Below, in pieces: positions 18,441-29,568 of a stretch of DNA of 64,000 nucleotides. The notes beneath the pieces are model-generated. The model saw nothing but the letters and a program-made list of their open reading frames with translations, ran no database searches and was not told the origin of the DNA. The stretch's first letter is position 1. Every line of letters begins with the position of its first letter. The position numbers and the translations under genes were made by a program. The DNA lies in assembly GCF_019402645.1 (NCBI RefSeq), contig NZ_VKKS01000001.1, forward strand, positions 1,178,970-1,242,969, read 5' to 3'. This DNA is from Morganella morganii. Its GTDB lineage: Bacteria; Pseudomonadota; Gammaproteobacteria; Enterobacterales; Enterobacteriaceae.

Positions 18441-18474
18441 AAAAAAATGGCGTAGCATAATTTATGCTACGCCA
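18441..18474 (-). terminator. Terminator of lpp
   Basis: Perfect 13-bp stem TGGCGTAGCATAA / TTATGCTACGCCA followed on the minus strand by seven T residues. The strength fits a very highly expressed gene. Confidence 0.9.
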
Positions 18475-18500
18475 CCTGTTCTTCAGATCGTGATTACAAA

Positions 18501-18737
18501 TTATTTTTTGTAAGAACGAACCTGGTTGTCTAAGCGCTGGTTAGCGCGTGCTGCTTCATCTTTAGCCTGCTGAACATCAGCGCGGATTGCGTTAACGTCG
18601 TTGCTCAGTTGATCAACTTTGGCATTCAGCGTCTTAACGTCGTTGTCCAGTTGGTCAAATTTAGCGTTAGAAGAACAACCTGCTAATAATGCAGAAGCTA
18701 AAACTACAGCACCTAATACAATCTTAGAACGACCCAT
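18501..18737 (-). CDS. lpp: Major outer membrane (Braun) lipoprotein
   Basis: 78-residue lipoprotein that ties the outer membrane to peptidoglycan. Signal peptide [16 protein letters not shown] ends in lipobox LLAGC; the mature part is a heptad-repeat coiled coil ([20 protein letters not shown]) ending in the C-terminal Lys that is crosslinked to peptidoglycan (RSYKK). The start at 18737 is fixed by GAGGGT 8 bp upstream and the signal peptide; longer in-frame starts would precede it with unsuitable residues. One copy only in this window. It is convergent with ldtE and downstream of pykF, as in E. coli. Confidence 0.97.
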
Positions 18738-19006
18738 TTTAATACCCTCTAGATTAAAGTTAATCACCAAGTAGCAGTAATGATATTACACATTTCAATA
18801 GGGAAAGAGAATAGAAATTCAGCGTTTACAAAGATAATTTTCCTGAAACCGCAAAATAAATCAAAAAAAAATGCCAATTGCGTAATTATCAACCAAATAA
18901 TCTGACGCGAAGTCAGATACAGCCGCGCAGTATCATCCTGTATTCAGAAAGCGGCAATTATTCTGCGCCCGGTTGCTTCATTTCATGTTCTCCTACAGTT
19001 TAGAAT

Positions 19007-19033
19007 AAAAAAAGCACCCGCGCAGCGGGTGCT
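19007..19033 (-). terminator. Terminator of pykF
   Basis: Stem AGCACCCG(ctgcg)CGGGTGCT followed by TTTTTTATT on the minus strand, between pykF and lpp. Confidence 0.88.
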
Positions 19034-19062
19034 CTCATTAATTCGGATAATACTGAAAAATA

Positions 19063-20475
<1,413 letters not shown>

Positions 20476-20659
20476 GACAGCCCATCTACAGTTATTGAGA
20501 GTAAATAGTGAACAACCGCCTGAATTCACACCACATCGGTAAGAATAGGCAATTGTCGGGATCCCCGGTTATTAAAATTAGTCGTTTTTGTAAAAAAACA
20601 GATTCAGTATAGCGTGTTTTTTATCGCGTCTCTCTGTTTCAGCGCTTGTAAATCAGTAA

Positions 20660-20675
20660 GCTGAATCCATTCAAC
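20660..20675 (+). promoter_or_regulatory. Cra (FruR) box upstream of pykF
   Basis: GCTGAATCCATTCAAC fits the Cra consensus closely (GCTGAAWCSNTTCA) and lies about 190 bp upstream of the pykF ATG. E. coli pykF is Cra-repressed through a very similar site. The surrounding spacer 20476-20856 holds no gene. Confidence 0.65.
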
Positions 20676-20856
20676 AACTATACAGGCATTATAGAGGGTT
20701 ATTAGTGTGATTTGAATCATAAAATCAGAAATAAATTAACATTCTTGCGTTAACGCAAGAAACCAGCCGTATTGATACACAGAAGTACAATGAAAACAGA
20801 AGATGGCAACTGACTGAAAATGAACCGAAAGGGAAGAAAACGGAACTGCTGAGAAA

Positions 20857-20933
20857 TGGTGCGTCCAAGTGGACTCGAACCACCGACCCCCACCATGTCA
20901 AGGTGGTGCTCTAACCAACTGAGCTATGGACGC
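20857..20933 (-). tRNA. tRNA-Val (GAC), copy 1
   Basis: 77-nt cloverleaf with encoded CCA. The acceptor stem GCGTCCA pairs with TGGACGC, the D-arm is AGCTCAGTTGGTTAGAGC, the anticodon loop is CTTGACA with GAC, and the T-arm is GGTTCGAGTCC. Identical to copy 2. Corresponds in location and identity to E. coli valV/valW. Confidence 0.98.
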
Positions 20934-20962
20934 ACTGTGTGATAATTGCTTTACGAAGTAAA

Positions 20963-21039
20963 TGGTGCGTCCAAGTGGACTCGAACCACCGACCCCCACC
21001 ATGTCAAGGTGGTGCTCTAACCAACTGAGCTATGGACGC
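20963..21039 (-). tRNA. tRNA-Val (GAC), copy 2
   Basis: Same 77-nt sequence as copy 1, 29 bp upstream in the transcript; the two form a tandem processed from one precursor. Anticodon GAC, CCA encoded. Confidence 0.98.
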
Positions 21040-21185
21040 ATTCTTTAATATCTTCGCTGACAACGGGGACGAATATTAACGATCAGAACCGACTCTTGCA
21101 AGGGGAAAAACACATTTTCTTGTCCGACTGCTCGTATTTAATGCTATCGGACTGAAAACTGCGCATTCCCCCGTTAAAAAAGCCG

Positions 21186-22559
21186 TTAACGACCGGCGCG
21201 TTGCAGGATAAAACTGTCCGGCTGTTTCTGCAGCCACAGGATACGGCATGCCATACCGATGGCGGCGGCGGTTAATCCGATAATAAAACCGATCCAGAAT
21301 CCGGCCGGGCCCATCGCCGGTACCACCAGGTCAGTCAGTCCGAGAATATAACCGGACGGCAGGCCGAGGATCCAGTAAGCCGTAAAAGTGACATAGAAGA
21401 TAGCCCGTGTATCTTTATAACCGCGCAGCACGCCGGCACCGATTACCTGAACGGAATCCGAGAGTTGATAAATACCGGCAAACAGCATCAGACCGGAGGC
21501 CATAATCACTACTTCCGGATTATCGTTATACAGCAGGGCGATAGGCTCACGGAACAGCACGGTAAAGAGTGCTGTCGCAGAAGCTATTATCAGCCCGACG
21601 CCCAGCCCGGTATAGGCGGATACCCGCGCTTTCTCCGTGGAGTTTTTCCCGAGGTTAAAGCCGATACGGATAGTGGTGGCGATCCCCAGTGAAATCGGGA
21701 ACATAAACATCAGCGAGCTGAAATTCAGGGCAATCTGATGCCCGGCCACCGCCGTTACACCCAGCGGGGCAACCAGCAGAGCAACAATGGCAAACAGAGT
21801 GACTTCAAAGAACAGCGCCAGTGCAATCGGCAGGCCGAGCTGTGTGATCCGCTTCATCACTGCCCAGTCCGGCGGAGTAAAACGGCTTTTCGGCTGCACA
21901 TCCCGCTGTGAACGGGCATGTTTCACATACCAGCGCATAAACAGGAACATCGCCCAGAACACAGAGGCGGTCGCAACACCGCACCCGACACCGCCGAGGG
22001 CAGGTGCACCGAATTTTCCGTAAATAAAGATATAGTTGACCGGGATATTCACCAGCAGGCCGAGAAAACCAATCACCATCCCCGGCTTGGTTTTCGACAA
22101 TCCTTCACACTGACTGCGCAGCACCTGATAAAACAGGTAACCAGGCGCACCCCACATAATGGCGTGGGTGAATCCGACCGCTTTTTCGGCCAGAACCGGG
22201 TCAATATGCGGCATATTTTCAATGATGTAACGGCTGTTATAGAGCACCGCAATGACCAGGACGGATAAAAATGCCGCCAGCCACATACCCTGACGGATCT
22301 GGTTGGCAATCATCGGGCGGCGGCCGGAGCCGTTGAGCTGTGCGACCACCGGGGTCAGTGCCATCAGCAGGCCGTGGCCGAACAGGATAGCGGGAAGCCA
22401 GATGGAGGTACCGACAGCCACGGCGGACATATCCGTCGCACTGACTCTGCCGGCCATCACAGTGTCAACCACGCCCATCGCTGTTTGTGTAAATTGCGCG
22501 ATAATAACGGGAATACCAAGAGCCAGCAAAGTACGCGCTTCTTTTAAATACTTCTGCAC
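21186..22559 (-). CDS. mdtK: MATE-family multidrug efflux transporter MdtK (NorM)
   Basis: Inner-membrane cation-coupled drug exporter of the MATE family with about 12 helices. Start chosen as GTG at 22559 ([15 protein letters not shown]), which follows AAGG and gives 457 residues, the exact E. coli MdtK length; the frame is open to 22622 but the extra residues resemble nothing. Family blocks include [24 protein letters not shown] near the N-terminus, [18 protein letters not shown] and [16 protein letters not shown]. Divergent from ribC, as in E. coli. Export of fluoroquinolones and dyes is known for the family. Confidence 0.96.
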   Translation of the reverse strand: MQKYLKEARTLLALGIPVIIAQFTQTAMGVVDTVMAGRVSATDMSAVAVGTSIWLPAILFGHGLLMALTPVVAQLNGSGRRPMIANQIRQGMWLAAFLSVLVIAVLYNSRYIIENMPHIDPVLAEKAVGFTHAIMWGAPGYLFYQVLRSQCEGLSKTKPGMVIGFLGLLVNIPVNYIFIYGKFGAPALGGVGCGVATASVFWAMFLFMRWYVKHARSQRDVQPKSRFTPPDWAVMKRITQLGLPIALALFFEVTLFAIVALLVAPLGVTAVAGHQIALNFSSLMFMFPISLGIATTIRIGFNLGKNSTEKARVSAYTGLGVGLIIASATALFTVLFREPIALLYNDNPEVVIMASGLMLFAGIYQLSDSVQVIGAGVLRGYKDTRAIFYVTFTAYWILGLPSGYILGLTDLVVPAMGPAGFWIGFIIGLTAAAIGMACRILWLQKQPDSFILQRAGR

Positions 22560-22771
22560 GTAACACACCTTATTTATTCTGATAGAAGGAGGAGGAAAGA
22601 CTTTCCGGTGTACGTAACACATTTACCGGAGCAAGCGGAAAAGTCATTCTAGCGATTAATCAAATACAAGCCAATACAATTAAATGTACGGGATGCCACG
22701 GGAAGGGCTGTTTAATTCTTTGTTTCAGGATAAACTGCATAAATCTATCCGAATACTGACTGGAGATCCGC

Positions 22772-23437
22772 ATGTTTACCGGGATTGTACAAGGCAAAGG
22801 CCCCGTCGTCGCCATTGAAGAAAAAGAAAACTTTCGTACCCACACCGTGAAATTCCCGCCGGATATGCTGGCCGGGATAGAAACGGGCGCATCAGTGGCA
22901 CATAACGGCTGCTGTCTGACAGTCACAAAAATAGACGGGGATTTAATCAGTTTTGATCTGGTTAAGGAAACCTTAAGACTGACCAACCTCGGCAGCGTCA
23001 AAACCGGTGATGTGGTCAATCTGGAAAGAGCGGCAAAATACGGTGATGAAATCGGCGGGCATATTATGTCCGGCCATATTGTGACCACAGCGGAAATTGC
23101 CAAAATTTTTGTCTCTGAAAATAATTATCAGATCTGGCTGCGCATCGAAGATAAATCCCTGATGAAATATATTCTGCACAAAGGGTTTGTTGGTATTGAC
23201 GGTATCAGCCTGACCATCGGAGATGTGGTGAATAACCGTTTCTGTGTGCATCTGATCCCGGAAACCTGTGAGCGTACCACGCTGGGCAAAAAACGGCTGG
23301 GCGATAAAGTGAATATTGAGCTGGATCCGCAGACGCAGGCGATTGTCGATACCACCGAGCGGGTGCTGGCGCAGAAAATGCAGCAGTTGCAGGAAAGTCT
23401 GACTCCGCCGGCAGTGACTGAAAAACCACAGGTCTGA
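22772..23437 (+). CDS. ribC: Riboflavin synthase alpha subunit
   Basis: Dismutates two 6,7-dimethyl-8-ribityllumazines to riboflavin and a pyrimidine, acting as a homotrimer. 221 residues with the MFTGIVQ N-terminus and two repeated lumazine-binding domains: the first has [11 protein letters not shown] and [17 protein letters not shown], the second [12 protein letters not shown] and [10 protein letters not shown]. No FMN riboswitch is visible in the 150 bp upstream, consistent with the E. coli gene. Also named ribE in some genomes. Confidence 0.97.
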   Translation: MFTGIVQGKGPVVAIEEKENFRTHTVKFPPDMLAGIETGASVAHNGCCLTVTKIDGDLISFDLVKETLRLTNLGSVKTGDVVNLERAAKYGDEIGGHIMSGHIVTTAEIAKIFVSENNYQIWLRIEDKSLMKYILHKGFVGIDGISLTIGDVVNNRFCVHLIPETCERTTLGKKRLGDKVNIELDPQTQAIVDTTERVLAQKMQQLQESLTPPAVTEKPQV

Positions 23438-23450
23438 TTCCGTACAGATA

Positions 23451-23489
23451 AAAAAATCCGGTACTGATGATTGTCAGACCGGATTTTTT
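23451..23489. terminator. Bidirectional terminator between ribC and cfa
   Basis: ATCCGGT-a-CTGA / TCAG-ACCGGAT stem with A6 before and T6 after, serving the convergent genes. Confidence 0.85.
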
Positions 23490-23505
23490 ATTGCAGATAT
23501 TATAT

Positions 23506-24669
23506 TCAGCGGGGAACGCGCAATCCGCCCTCGCAGCCCTGCTGGCTCCATAATATCTGCCACAGCTGGATATCACGGGCACGGAATGCACCGGCACAGG
23601 CATTGAGATAATAGGTAAACATCCGTTTAAAGCGCGGGGTGTAATTATTTTCCAGTGACGGCCAGGCCGCCTGAAAACGGGAATACCACGCCATCAGTGT
23701 CCGGTCATAATCAGCACCGAAATTATGCCAGTCTTCCATCACTAATTTATTTTCACTGCTGTCGCCGATATTCTGTACAGACGGCAGACAGCCGTTCGGG
23801 AAAATATATTTGCCAATCCAGGCATCGACATTCACTTTATTACGGTTTGAACCGATGGTGTGCAGTAAAAATAGTCCGTCCGGTTTCAGATTACGTTTGA
23901 CCACATCGAAATAAGTGGCGTAATTTTTCGGGCCGACATGCTCAAACATCCCGACAGACACAATCCGGTCATACTGCTCATACAAATCACGGTAATCTTC
24001 CAGAATAATATTCACATCAAGATCAGCACAGCGTGCCTGTGCATATTTCTGCTGTTCGGCGGAAATGGTCACACCGGTCACGGACACACCAAAGTGTTTT
24101 GCGGCATACGCCGCCAGTCCGCCCCAGCCGCAGCCGATATCCAGCAGCTGCATACCCGGTTTCAGCTGTAATTTTTCGCAGATGAGATGCAGTTTCTGCT
24201 CCTGAGCCTGCGCCAGATTAGCGGGATCATCACTGAGATCTTTCCAGTAGCCGCAGGAATACTGCATATAAGGGTCGAGCATCAGCTCAAACAGGTCATT
24301 ACCCAGATCATAATGTTCTTCGCCGACAATCCGCGCCCGTTTTTTGGTTTGCAGATTACGCAGACGGGCCATGGCGATTTTTATGATATCGTTGATATTC
24401 TGCGGCAGTTTATTTTCCAGCCCGGCGCGTAATACCCGCTGAAAGAAAATATCCGGCCGCTCACAGTCCCACCAGCCATCCATATAACTTTCACCCAGTC
24501 CCATCGAGCCCTGTTGCAGTACCCGTTTAAAGAACTGGTTGTCATGCACCTGAATATCGAAAGGGCGGGAACCATTAACCTCAATGCCGGCTTCGTCTAA
24601 AAGATCGGAGGCAATTCGCTGCCAGGAATCGGCAGGCACTTTTTGATTTTCGACACAATCAGAACTCAT
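23506..24669 (-). CDS. cfa: Cyclopropane-fatty-acyl-phospholipid synthase
   Basis: Methylates double bonds of membrane phospholipid acyl chains using S-adenosylmethionine, mainly in stationary phase and acid stress. Start at 24669 (MSSDCVENQ) has GGAG six bases upstream and aligns with E. coli MSSSCIEE; product 387 residues. The SAM-binding motif is LDIGCGWGGLAAYAAK, with VTISAEQQKYA, SVGMFEHVGPKNY and the C-terminal MFTYYLNACAGAFRARDIQLWQ typical of the family. Encoded beside ribC, convergent, as in E. coli. Confidence 0.97.
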   Translation of the reverse strand: MSSDCVENQKVPADSWQRIASDLLDEAGIEVNGSRPFDIQVHDNQFFKRVLQQGSMGLGESYMDGWWDCERPDIFFQRVLRAGLENKLPQNINDIIKIAMARLRNLQTKKRARIVGEEHYDLGNDLFELMLDPYMQYSCGYWKDLSDDPANLAQAQEQKLHLICEKLQLKPGMQLLDIGCGWGGLAAYAAKHFGVSVTGVTISAEQQKYAQARCADLDVNIILEDYRDLYEQYDRIVSVGMFEHVGPKNYATYFDVVKRNLKPDGLFLLHTIGSNRNKVNVDAWIGKYIFPNGCLPSVQNIGDSSENKLVMEDWHNFGADYDRTLMAWYSRFQAAWPSLENNYTPRFKRMFTYYLNACAGAFRARDIQLWQILWSQQGCEGGLRVPR

Positions 24670-24933
24670 ATTATCTCCAATTTTTATCAAAGCGGGATTC
24701 TGAGAGCTTTATTTATGACGTTTTGCGCGGGAACAAAATAACCGGGGTGATTGGCCGTCACAGATGACAGTCTGCGTATTAACGTGATCGTTAAAACAAA
24801 AACAAAGCTCAAAATCCGGATTTAAAACGAATTGTCAGAAAAGTATAGGAGCCTGAAATTAAAATTCAATGCTAAAAAAAGCCGTACATGAGTACGGCCT
24901 GTAATTAGGAATATTCCTAATGTTTGTTACAAT

Positions 24934-26118
24934 TTATTGATTTTGCTCCGCAATAGTCACGGAGGTGCGCGAAGGACGGCGCTGGATAATATAGCCGCCG
25001 ATTGTCAGCACTACAGTTGCAGCCATCACCGCCGTGGTGGAGAGCAGCGGTTCATGCATCAGGGCGGAAACCAGGAAACTGACAGCGGAGCATAAGCCGA
25101 GCTGAATCGCATTTTGTAATGCTGCTGCTTTACCGCTGTGTTCCGGGTAAACTGCCAGGGCGTTTGATACTGCAATCGGGTAAGACGCACCATTCATTGC
25201 CGCCATAAAACAGAACGGGATCAGGATCGCCACCAGTGACGGGTTACTGAATTTCGCCATGGCATACAGCGCCACCATACTGACGGCATAACCGGCCAGC
25301 AGGAACGGCAGCAGTGTTTTGCCGTTAATCCGCGACAGCAGGGCACGGCAGCCGTAGCCCCCGACCATAAAGGCTATCGTCTGCGGAATGTAGCTCAGGC
25401 CGATATCATTCGGGTTATACCCCATATCGCGCAGAATAAACGGCGAGCCGGTCAGCCAGGCAAAAAAACCGGCGCTGCACGCAGCATAAATCAGTACGTT
25501 ACCGCTGTATACCGGTGATTTCAGCAGACGGAAGAAGGAAATTTTCTGTTTTTCTGTTTTGACAGCATCGGGTGTGATGTGATGCTTTTCTTTCAGCATC
25601 AGAGTCGGGATCAGCACCAGCAGGGTGATACCGCCGAGCACGAGGAAAATTTCGTGCCAGCCGCCGTGATTGAGCAGCCATGCACCGAGCAAAGGTGCCA
25701 GTGCCGGGGAGAGTGCCACCAGTGGCATAATGGCGGCAAAAACACGCTGTGCGCGGTGGTCATCATAACGGTCGATAACCAGCGCCTGCCAGGTGACAGC
25801 CGCAGAGCAGACACTGATCGCCTGCACAAAACGCAGTAATAATAATTGTGCCGGGGTGGACACCCATACCATCGCCAGACAGCTCAGGGCAAACAGCCCC
25901 AGGCCCATCAGCAGAACCGGCTTGCGGCCGATTTTATCGGAGAGCGGGCCCCATAACAGCTGGCCGATAGCAAATCCGACCAGGAAGATACTCAGACTGG
26001 CGCTGATAGCGCTGGCCGTGGAGTTGAGAGATTCCTGCATCATACCGAATGCAGGCAGATACATATCAATCGCGAGATAAAAGAGAAAGCCGCGGGAAGG
26101 CGTTTTGTTGACAGTCAC
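24934..26118 (-). CDS. punC: MFS purine-nucleoside transporter PunC (YdhC)
   Basis: Bcr/CflA-type major facilitator. 394 residues; [16 protein letters not shown] after the first helix, [15 protein letters not shown] (MFS loop motif), [16 protein letters not shown] and [15 protein letters not shown] match E. coli YdhC/PunC, which imports purine nucleosides. The first helix looks short: E. coli has roughly eight more hydrophobic residues before TDMYLPAF, while here SRGFLFYLA runs straight into IDMYLPAF. This may be an in-frame deletion (see findings). Divergent from its activator punR. Confidence 0.88.
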   Translation of the reverse strand: MTVNKTPSRGFLFYLAIDMYLPAFGMMQESLNSTASAISASLSIFLVGFAIGQLLWGPLSDKIGRKPVLLMGLGLFALSCLAMVWVSTPAQLLLLRFVQAISVCSAAVTWQALVIDRYDDHRAQRVFAAIMPLVALSPALAPLLGAWLLNHGGWHEIFLVLGGITLLVLIPTLMLKEKHHITPDAVKTEKQKISFFRLLKSPVYSGNVLIYAACSAGFFAWLTGSPFILRDMGYNPNDIGLSYIPQTIAFMVGGYGCRALLSRINGKTLLPFLLAGYAVSMVALYAMAKFSNPSLVAILIPFCFMAAMNGASYPIAVSNALAVYPEHSGKAAALQNAIQLGLCSAVSFLVSALMHEPLLSTTAVMAATVVLTIGGYIIQRRPSRTSVTIAEQNQ

Positions 26119-26239
26119 AGAGAAATACCTGAATGTTAAATAAGTGTAATGCGTGAGTTGTTATTTTAACTATTCGAGTTTTTCCTTGTAAAACGTTATT
26201 ATTTGCACACTGCTGTGAAATTTTTTGAAAGGAAGGGTT

Positions 26240-27142
26240 ATGTGGTCAGAATATACGCTGGATGTGGTGGATGCTGTGGCGCGGACAGGCAGTTTCAGCG
26301 CGGCGGCAGAGGAGCTGCACCGGGTGCCTTCCGCTATCAGCTACAGTGTCCGCCAGCTGGAAGAGTGGCTGGCGGTTCCGCTGTTTGAACGGCGTCACCG
26401 GGATGTTGAACTGACACCCGCCGGGGTGCTGTTTGTTAAAGAAGCGCGTGATGTTATCAAAAAAATGAAAACCACCCGCCACCAGTGCCAGATGATTGCC
26501 AACGGCTGGCGCGGGCAGTTCAGTATCGCCGTTGACTGTATCGTAAAACCGGAACGGATAACGCGACTTCTGCTGGATTTTTATCATCATTTCCCGGATA
26601 TCGAGCTGTATATTTATCCGGAGGTGTTTAACGGGGTGTGGGATGCGCTGGTGGACAGACGGGTGGATGTGGCTATCGGTGCGACACGCGCATCACCTAT
26701 CGGCGAGCGCTACAACTTCCGTGATATGGGTTTTACGCCCTGGCGTGCGGTGGTCAGCCCGGATCATCCGCTGGCATCTGCCGGTCATGTCCTGACCAAT
26801 GAAGAAATGGTGCCGTATCCGAGTTTATGTCTGGAAGATACCTCGCGTTCCCTGCCGAAACGCGATACCTGGGCACTGGATAATCAGCGTCGTCTGGTGG
26901 TACCGGACTGGGAGAGGGGGATTGCCTGCGTGGAGGCGGGTCTGTGTGCGGCGATGATGCCCGCACACCGCGCCGACCCGCTGATTGCACAAGGGAAGCT
27001 GACAGCACTGAAGATAGAGCAGCCGCTGCCGGACAGCCCGTGCTGTATCACCTGGGTGGATAAAGACACTTCTCCGGCACTGAGCTGGCTGCTCGGCTAC
27101 CTCGGGGACAGCGAAACACTCAATGCCGAATGGCTGAGATGA
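26240..27142 (+). CDS. punR: LysR-type regulator PunR (YdhB)
   Basis: Activator of punC in E. coli in response to purine nucleosides. The ATG at 26240 (MWSEYTLDVVDAVARTGSFS) aligns with the E. coli start and follows AAGGAAGG; a frame-open ATG five codons upstream is less likely. 300 residues: N-terminal HTH (SFSAAAEELHRVPSAISYSVRQLEEWL at about 18-44) then a type 2 periplasmic-binding-like effector domain ending ALSWLLGYLGDSETLN. Shares a 120-bp divergent promoter region with punC. Confidence 0.93.
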   Translation: MWSEYTLDVVDAVARTGSFSAAAEELHRVPSAISYSVRQLEEWLAVPLFERRHRDVELTPAGVLFVKEARDVIKKMKTTRHQCQMIANGWRGQFSIAVDCIVKPERITRLLLDFYHHFPDIELYIYPEVFNGVWDALVDRRVDVAIGATRASPIGERYNFRDMGFTPWRAVVSPDHPLASAGHVLTNEEMVPYPSLCLEDTSRSLPKRDTWALDNQRRLVVPDWERGIACVEAGLCAAMMPAHRADPLIAQGKLTALKIEQPLPDSPCCITWVDKDTSPALSWLLGYLGDSETLNAEWLR

Positions 27143-27145
27143 TCT

Positions 27146-28171
27146 TCAGCGGCGGTAGTCGATAAACGGACCATCCGCCACGGAGCGGCGTTCGACCAGG
27201 CGCGGATGCACCTCAATGGTCTGTGCGTCTTCCCGTTTGTTGACGATACGGTCAAGCAGCATGGTCAGCGCCATCTGTCCCAGGCGCTCTTTCGGCTGGT
27301 GGATGGTGGTCAGTGCCGGGGTGAAGTAACGGGCATTACGGATATTGTCATACCCGATCACAGAAATATCCTGCGGCACGCGCAGACCCATTTCATCGGC
27401 GGCGCAAATCGCGCCCATTGCCATGGCATCACCGCCGCAGAATACCGCTGTCGGGCGCTGTTTGCCGGATAAAATCTGTGCCATGGCCTGATAGCCGGAA
27501 TCGGGTTCAAAATCGCCCTGGACAATCCATTCATTGCGCACAGTAATTCCGGCCTCTTTCATTGCTTTGCGGAATCCTTCCAGACGGTTGCCGCCGGTAT
27601 TACGCTCAAGCGGGCCGGGAATAACGGCGATATCGCGGTGACCGCGTTCAATCAGGTAACGGCCGGCAAGATAACCGCCGTGCAGGGCGTTATCAATAAT
27701 CGCATCGGTGAAATCCCCGCGCGCTTTACCCCAGTCCATCACCACCATCGGGATATTGCGGTAACCTTCCAGCATGGTAATCAGTTGATCCGGGTATTCC
27801 GAGCACATTACCAGCAGACCATCGACACGCTTTTGTGCCAGCATCGCCAGATAGGCCTTCTGCTTGTCAGGATTATTGTGTGAGTTACACAGCACCAGGG
27901 TATAGCCTTTGCTGTAGCAGCTGTTTTCCACCGCCTCAATCACTTCCGCGAAATACGGGGCTTCACTGGAGGTGGCCAGCAGTCCGATGGATTTGGTGTT
28001 ATTGACTTTCAGGCTGCGCGCCACGGCGCTTGGTGAATAGTGCAATTCTTTGATAGCAGCCCAGACAGCCGCCTTCGTTTCTTCCGCAACGAAACGGGTA
28101 TTATTAATGACATGGGAGACGGTTGTGGTGGAGACGCCCGAGCGCTTAGCCACATCTTTAATCGTTGCCAT
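27146..28171 (-). CDS. purR: HTH-type purine repressor PurR
   Basis: LacI-family repressor that binds hypoxanthine or guanine and shuts down purine synthesis genes. 341 residues, same length as E. coli. N-terminal [23 protein letters not shown] with hinge helix [10 protein letters not shown], then a periplasmic-binding-like core ([39 protein letters not shown]). Convergent with punR, the stop codons 3 bp apart. A PUR-box-like sequence upstream suggests autoregulation as in E. coli. Confidence 0.97.
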   Translation of the reverse strand: MATIKDVAKRSGVSTTTVSHVINNTRFVAEETKAAVWAAIKELHYSPSAVARSLKVNNTKSIGLLATSSEAPYFAEVIEAVENSCYSKGYTLVLCNSHNNPDKQKAYLAMLAQKRVDGLLVMCSEYPDQLITMLEGYRNIPMVVMDWGKARGDFTDAIIDNALHGGYLAGRYLIERGHRDIAVIPGPLERNTGGNRLEGFRKAMKEAGITVRNEWIVQGDFEPDSGYQAMAQILSGKQRPTAVFCGGDAMAMGAICAADEMGLRVPQDISVIGYDNIRNARYFTPALTTIHQPKERLGQMALTMLLDRIVNKREDAQTIEVHPRLVERRSVADGPFIDYRR

Positions 28172-28215
28172 GATGAAAACAACTCCTGACCTGCCGGTCT
28201 GTATTTTATTATTCG

Positions 28216-28231
28216 GTTAATCGATTGCTAT
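28216..28231 (-). promoter_or_regulatory. Candidate PurR box upstream of purR
   Basis: Minus-strand TAGCAATCGATTAACC retains the GCAA-N-CG-N-TT core of the PUR box ACGCAAACGTTTGCGT, 45 bp before the purR ATG. Outer positions match poorly. Confidence 0.4.
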
Positions 28232-28447
28232 TATAGTGCCATTATGCGGTAACAATAGAAAAATTTCTGTAAAAACAGGCATTATTGTCTGATCCGGGTC
28301 AAAAGTAAAAAATATTACCTGTGCTATGGTTATTGACATGGTCAGCTATTCGGGTTTTCCGGTCAGGCCATCCGTTTTAATTATTTTGATGATTCAGGAT
28401 GTCAGGTAATCATCGTTGGTCAATAAGCAGCTATTTTGGAGATAAGA

Positions 28448-28531
28448 ATGGATACAGATCTGAAATATGGTTTGTCAACGGCGGTCGCAGCACTGGTTAT
28501 GATAGTATTGTTTGCAACAATGCTTTTCTGA
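28448..28531 (+). CDS. ynhF: YnhF family small membrane protein
   Basis: 27 codons from the ATG at 28448, preceded by GGAG at six bases. The product begins MDTDLKYGLSTAVAAL and is a single hydrophobic helix; E. coli YnhF (29 residues) begins MSTDLKFSL and is encoded beside purR in the same place. YnhF is a membrane protein of unknown function that keeps its formyl-methionine. A clear terminator follows within 20 bp, so it is a free-standing transcription unit. Confidence 0.85.
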   Translation: MDTDLKYGLSTAVAALVMIVLFATMLF

Positions 28532-28547
28532 TACACCCCATCAATAT

Positions 28548-28575
28548 AAAAGGGCGGAATATTCCGCCCTTTTTT
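28548..28575. terminator. Bidirectional terminator between ynhF and sodB
   Basis: Perfect 10-bp stem AGGGCGGAAT / ATTCCGCCCT directly joined, with AAAA before and TTTTTT after. Confidence 0.85.
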
Positions 28576-28600
28576 GATCAACAGTCTTCTTTATTACGGA

Positions 28601-29179
28601 TTACGCCAGGTTTTCTTCCGCAAATTTCCAGTTCACTAATGCCCAGAAGTTTTCCAGGTATTTAGGACGGGCATTACGGTAGTCGATATAATAAGCGTGT
28701 TCCCATACATCAACGGTTAAGATTGGTTTATCGTCACCGCTGACCGGGGTTGCCGCGTTAGAGGTATTCACGATAGCCAGGCTGCCGTCAGTTTTTTTCA
28801 CCAGCCATGTCCAGCCGGAACCGAAGTTTTTCACTGCGGCATCGGTAAACTGCTGTTTGAATTCGGCAAATGAACCGAACGCTTTGTTAATCGCGTCAGC
28901 AATTTTACCGGTTGGTTCGCCACCGGCATTCGGTGCCAGGCAGTGCCAGTAGAACGTGTGGTTCCAGACCTGGGCTGCGTTGTTGAAGATACCGGCATCA
29001 GAGGTTTTGATAATCTCTTCCAGTGATTTACCTTCAAATGCGGTGCCTTTGATCAGGTTATTCAGATTAACCACGTAGGTGTTGTGGTGTTTGCCGTAGT
29101 GGTATTCCAGTGTTTCTTCAGAAATATAGGGCGCTAATGCATTTTTTGCATAAGGCAGTGCAGGTAATTCAAACGACAT
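28601..29179 (-). CDS. sodB: Iron superoxide dismutase SodB
   Basis: Cytosolic Fe-dependent dismutation of superoxide. 192 residues; metal ligands are in HYGKHHNTYV (His), NHTFYWHCL (His) and DVWEHAYYIDYRN (Asp and His). AAQVWNHTFYWHCLAPN and the Fe-type residues at the active site match E. coli SodB (193 residues). RBS AAGGAGA lies seven bases upstream of the ATG. E. coli sodB mRNA is a RyhB and FnrS target; pairing was not tested. Confidence 0.97.
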   Translation of the reverse strand: MSFELPALPYAKNALAPYISEETLEYHYGKHHNTYVVNLNNLIKGTAFEGKSLEEIIKTSDAGIFNNAAQVWNHTFYWHCLAPNAGGEPTGKIADAINKAFGSFAEFKQQFTDAAVKNFGSGWTWLVKKTDGSLAIVNTSNAATPVSGDDKPILTVDVWEHAYYIDYRNARPKYLENFWALVNWKFAEENLA

Positions 29180-29301
29180 TGCATTCTCCTTGTTAAGGTT
29201 AAATCAGTAACCTCATCACGGACGGGTTACTGTTATTATTCTGCGAATTATCTTAACAAGTTTTGTCATAAAAAGCAGCGTGAAATACCGGGGGATGCTA
29301 T

Positions 29302-29409
29302 TCACATCGTGAAAGATAAAATCGCCCACAGAATGATATCCGTCACAATGAAAGCGATAAGCAGGGTGTACAGCTTATGGCGGCAGATCCAGTTATAGTA
29401 TCGTTTCAT
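29302..29409 (-). CDS. Small single-pass membrane protein (35 residues), unidentified
   Basis: ATG at 29409 opens a 35-codon frame preceded by a strong GGGGGAAG site at six bases. The product has a basic aromatic N-terminus (MKRYYNWICRHKLYT) followed by one hydrophobic helix (LLIAFIVTDIILWAILSF), an N-in topology by the positive-inside rule. It lies upstream of sodB on the same strand, about 120 bp before it. I do not recognise it; the RBS and topology are the evidence that it is real. Confidence 0.55.
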   Translation of the reverse strand: MKRYYNWICRHKLYTLLIAFIVTDIILWAILSFTM

Positions 29410-29568
29410 TCTGTCTTCCCCCGAATGACTGCGGTATCTTAAATATAACGGGTTTATATGCTTAAATCCGGGCAAACTAAATAATTTTTACAGAAATCGT
29501 GACAGCGGTAGCCGTTTGTCAACCGGTTGCAGACCCTTTACAGTTCCTGTTATGACAACAGTACAAGA

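Noticed and set aside
20857..21039. tRNA pair as a phage attachment site
   Set aside because: Both tRNA-Val copies are intact and identical, with no integrase or partial third copy nearby; this is the normal valV/valW tandem.
22623..22771. FMN riboswitch upstream of riboflavin synthase
   Set aside because: The 150-bp mdtK-ribC spacer lacks the RFN motifs and is too short with its promoters; E. coli also carries its FMN riboswitch elsewhere, at ribB.
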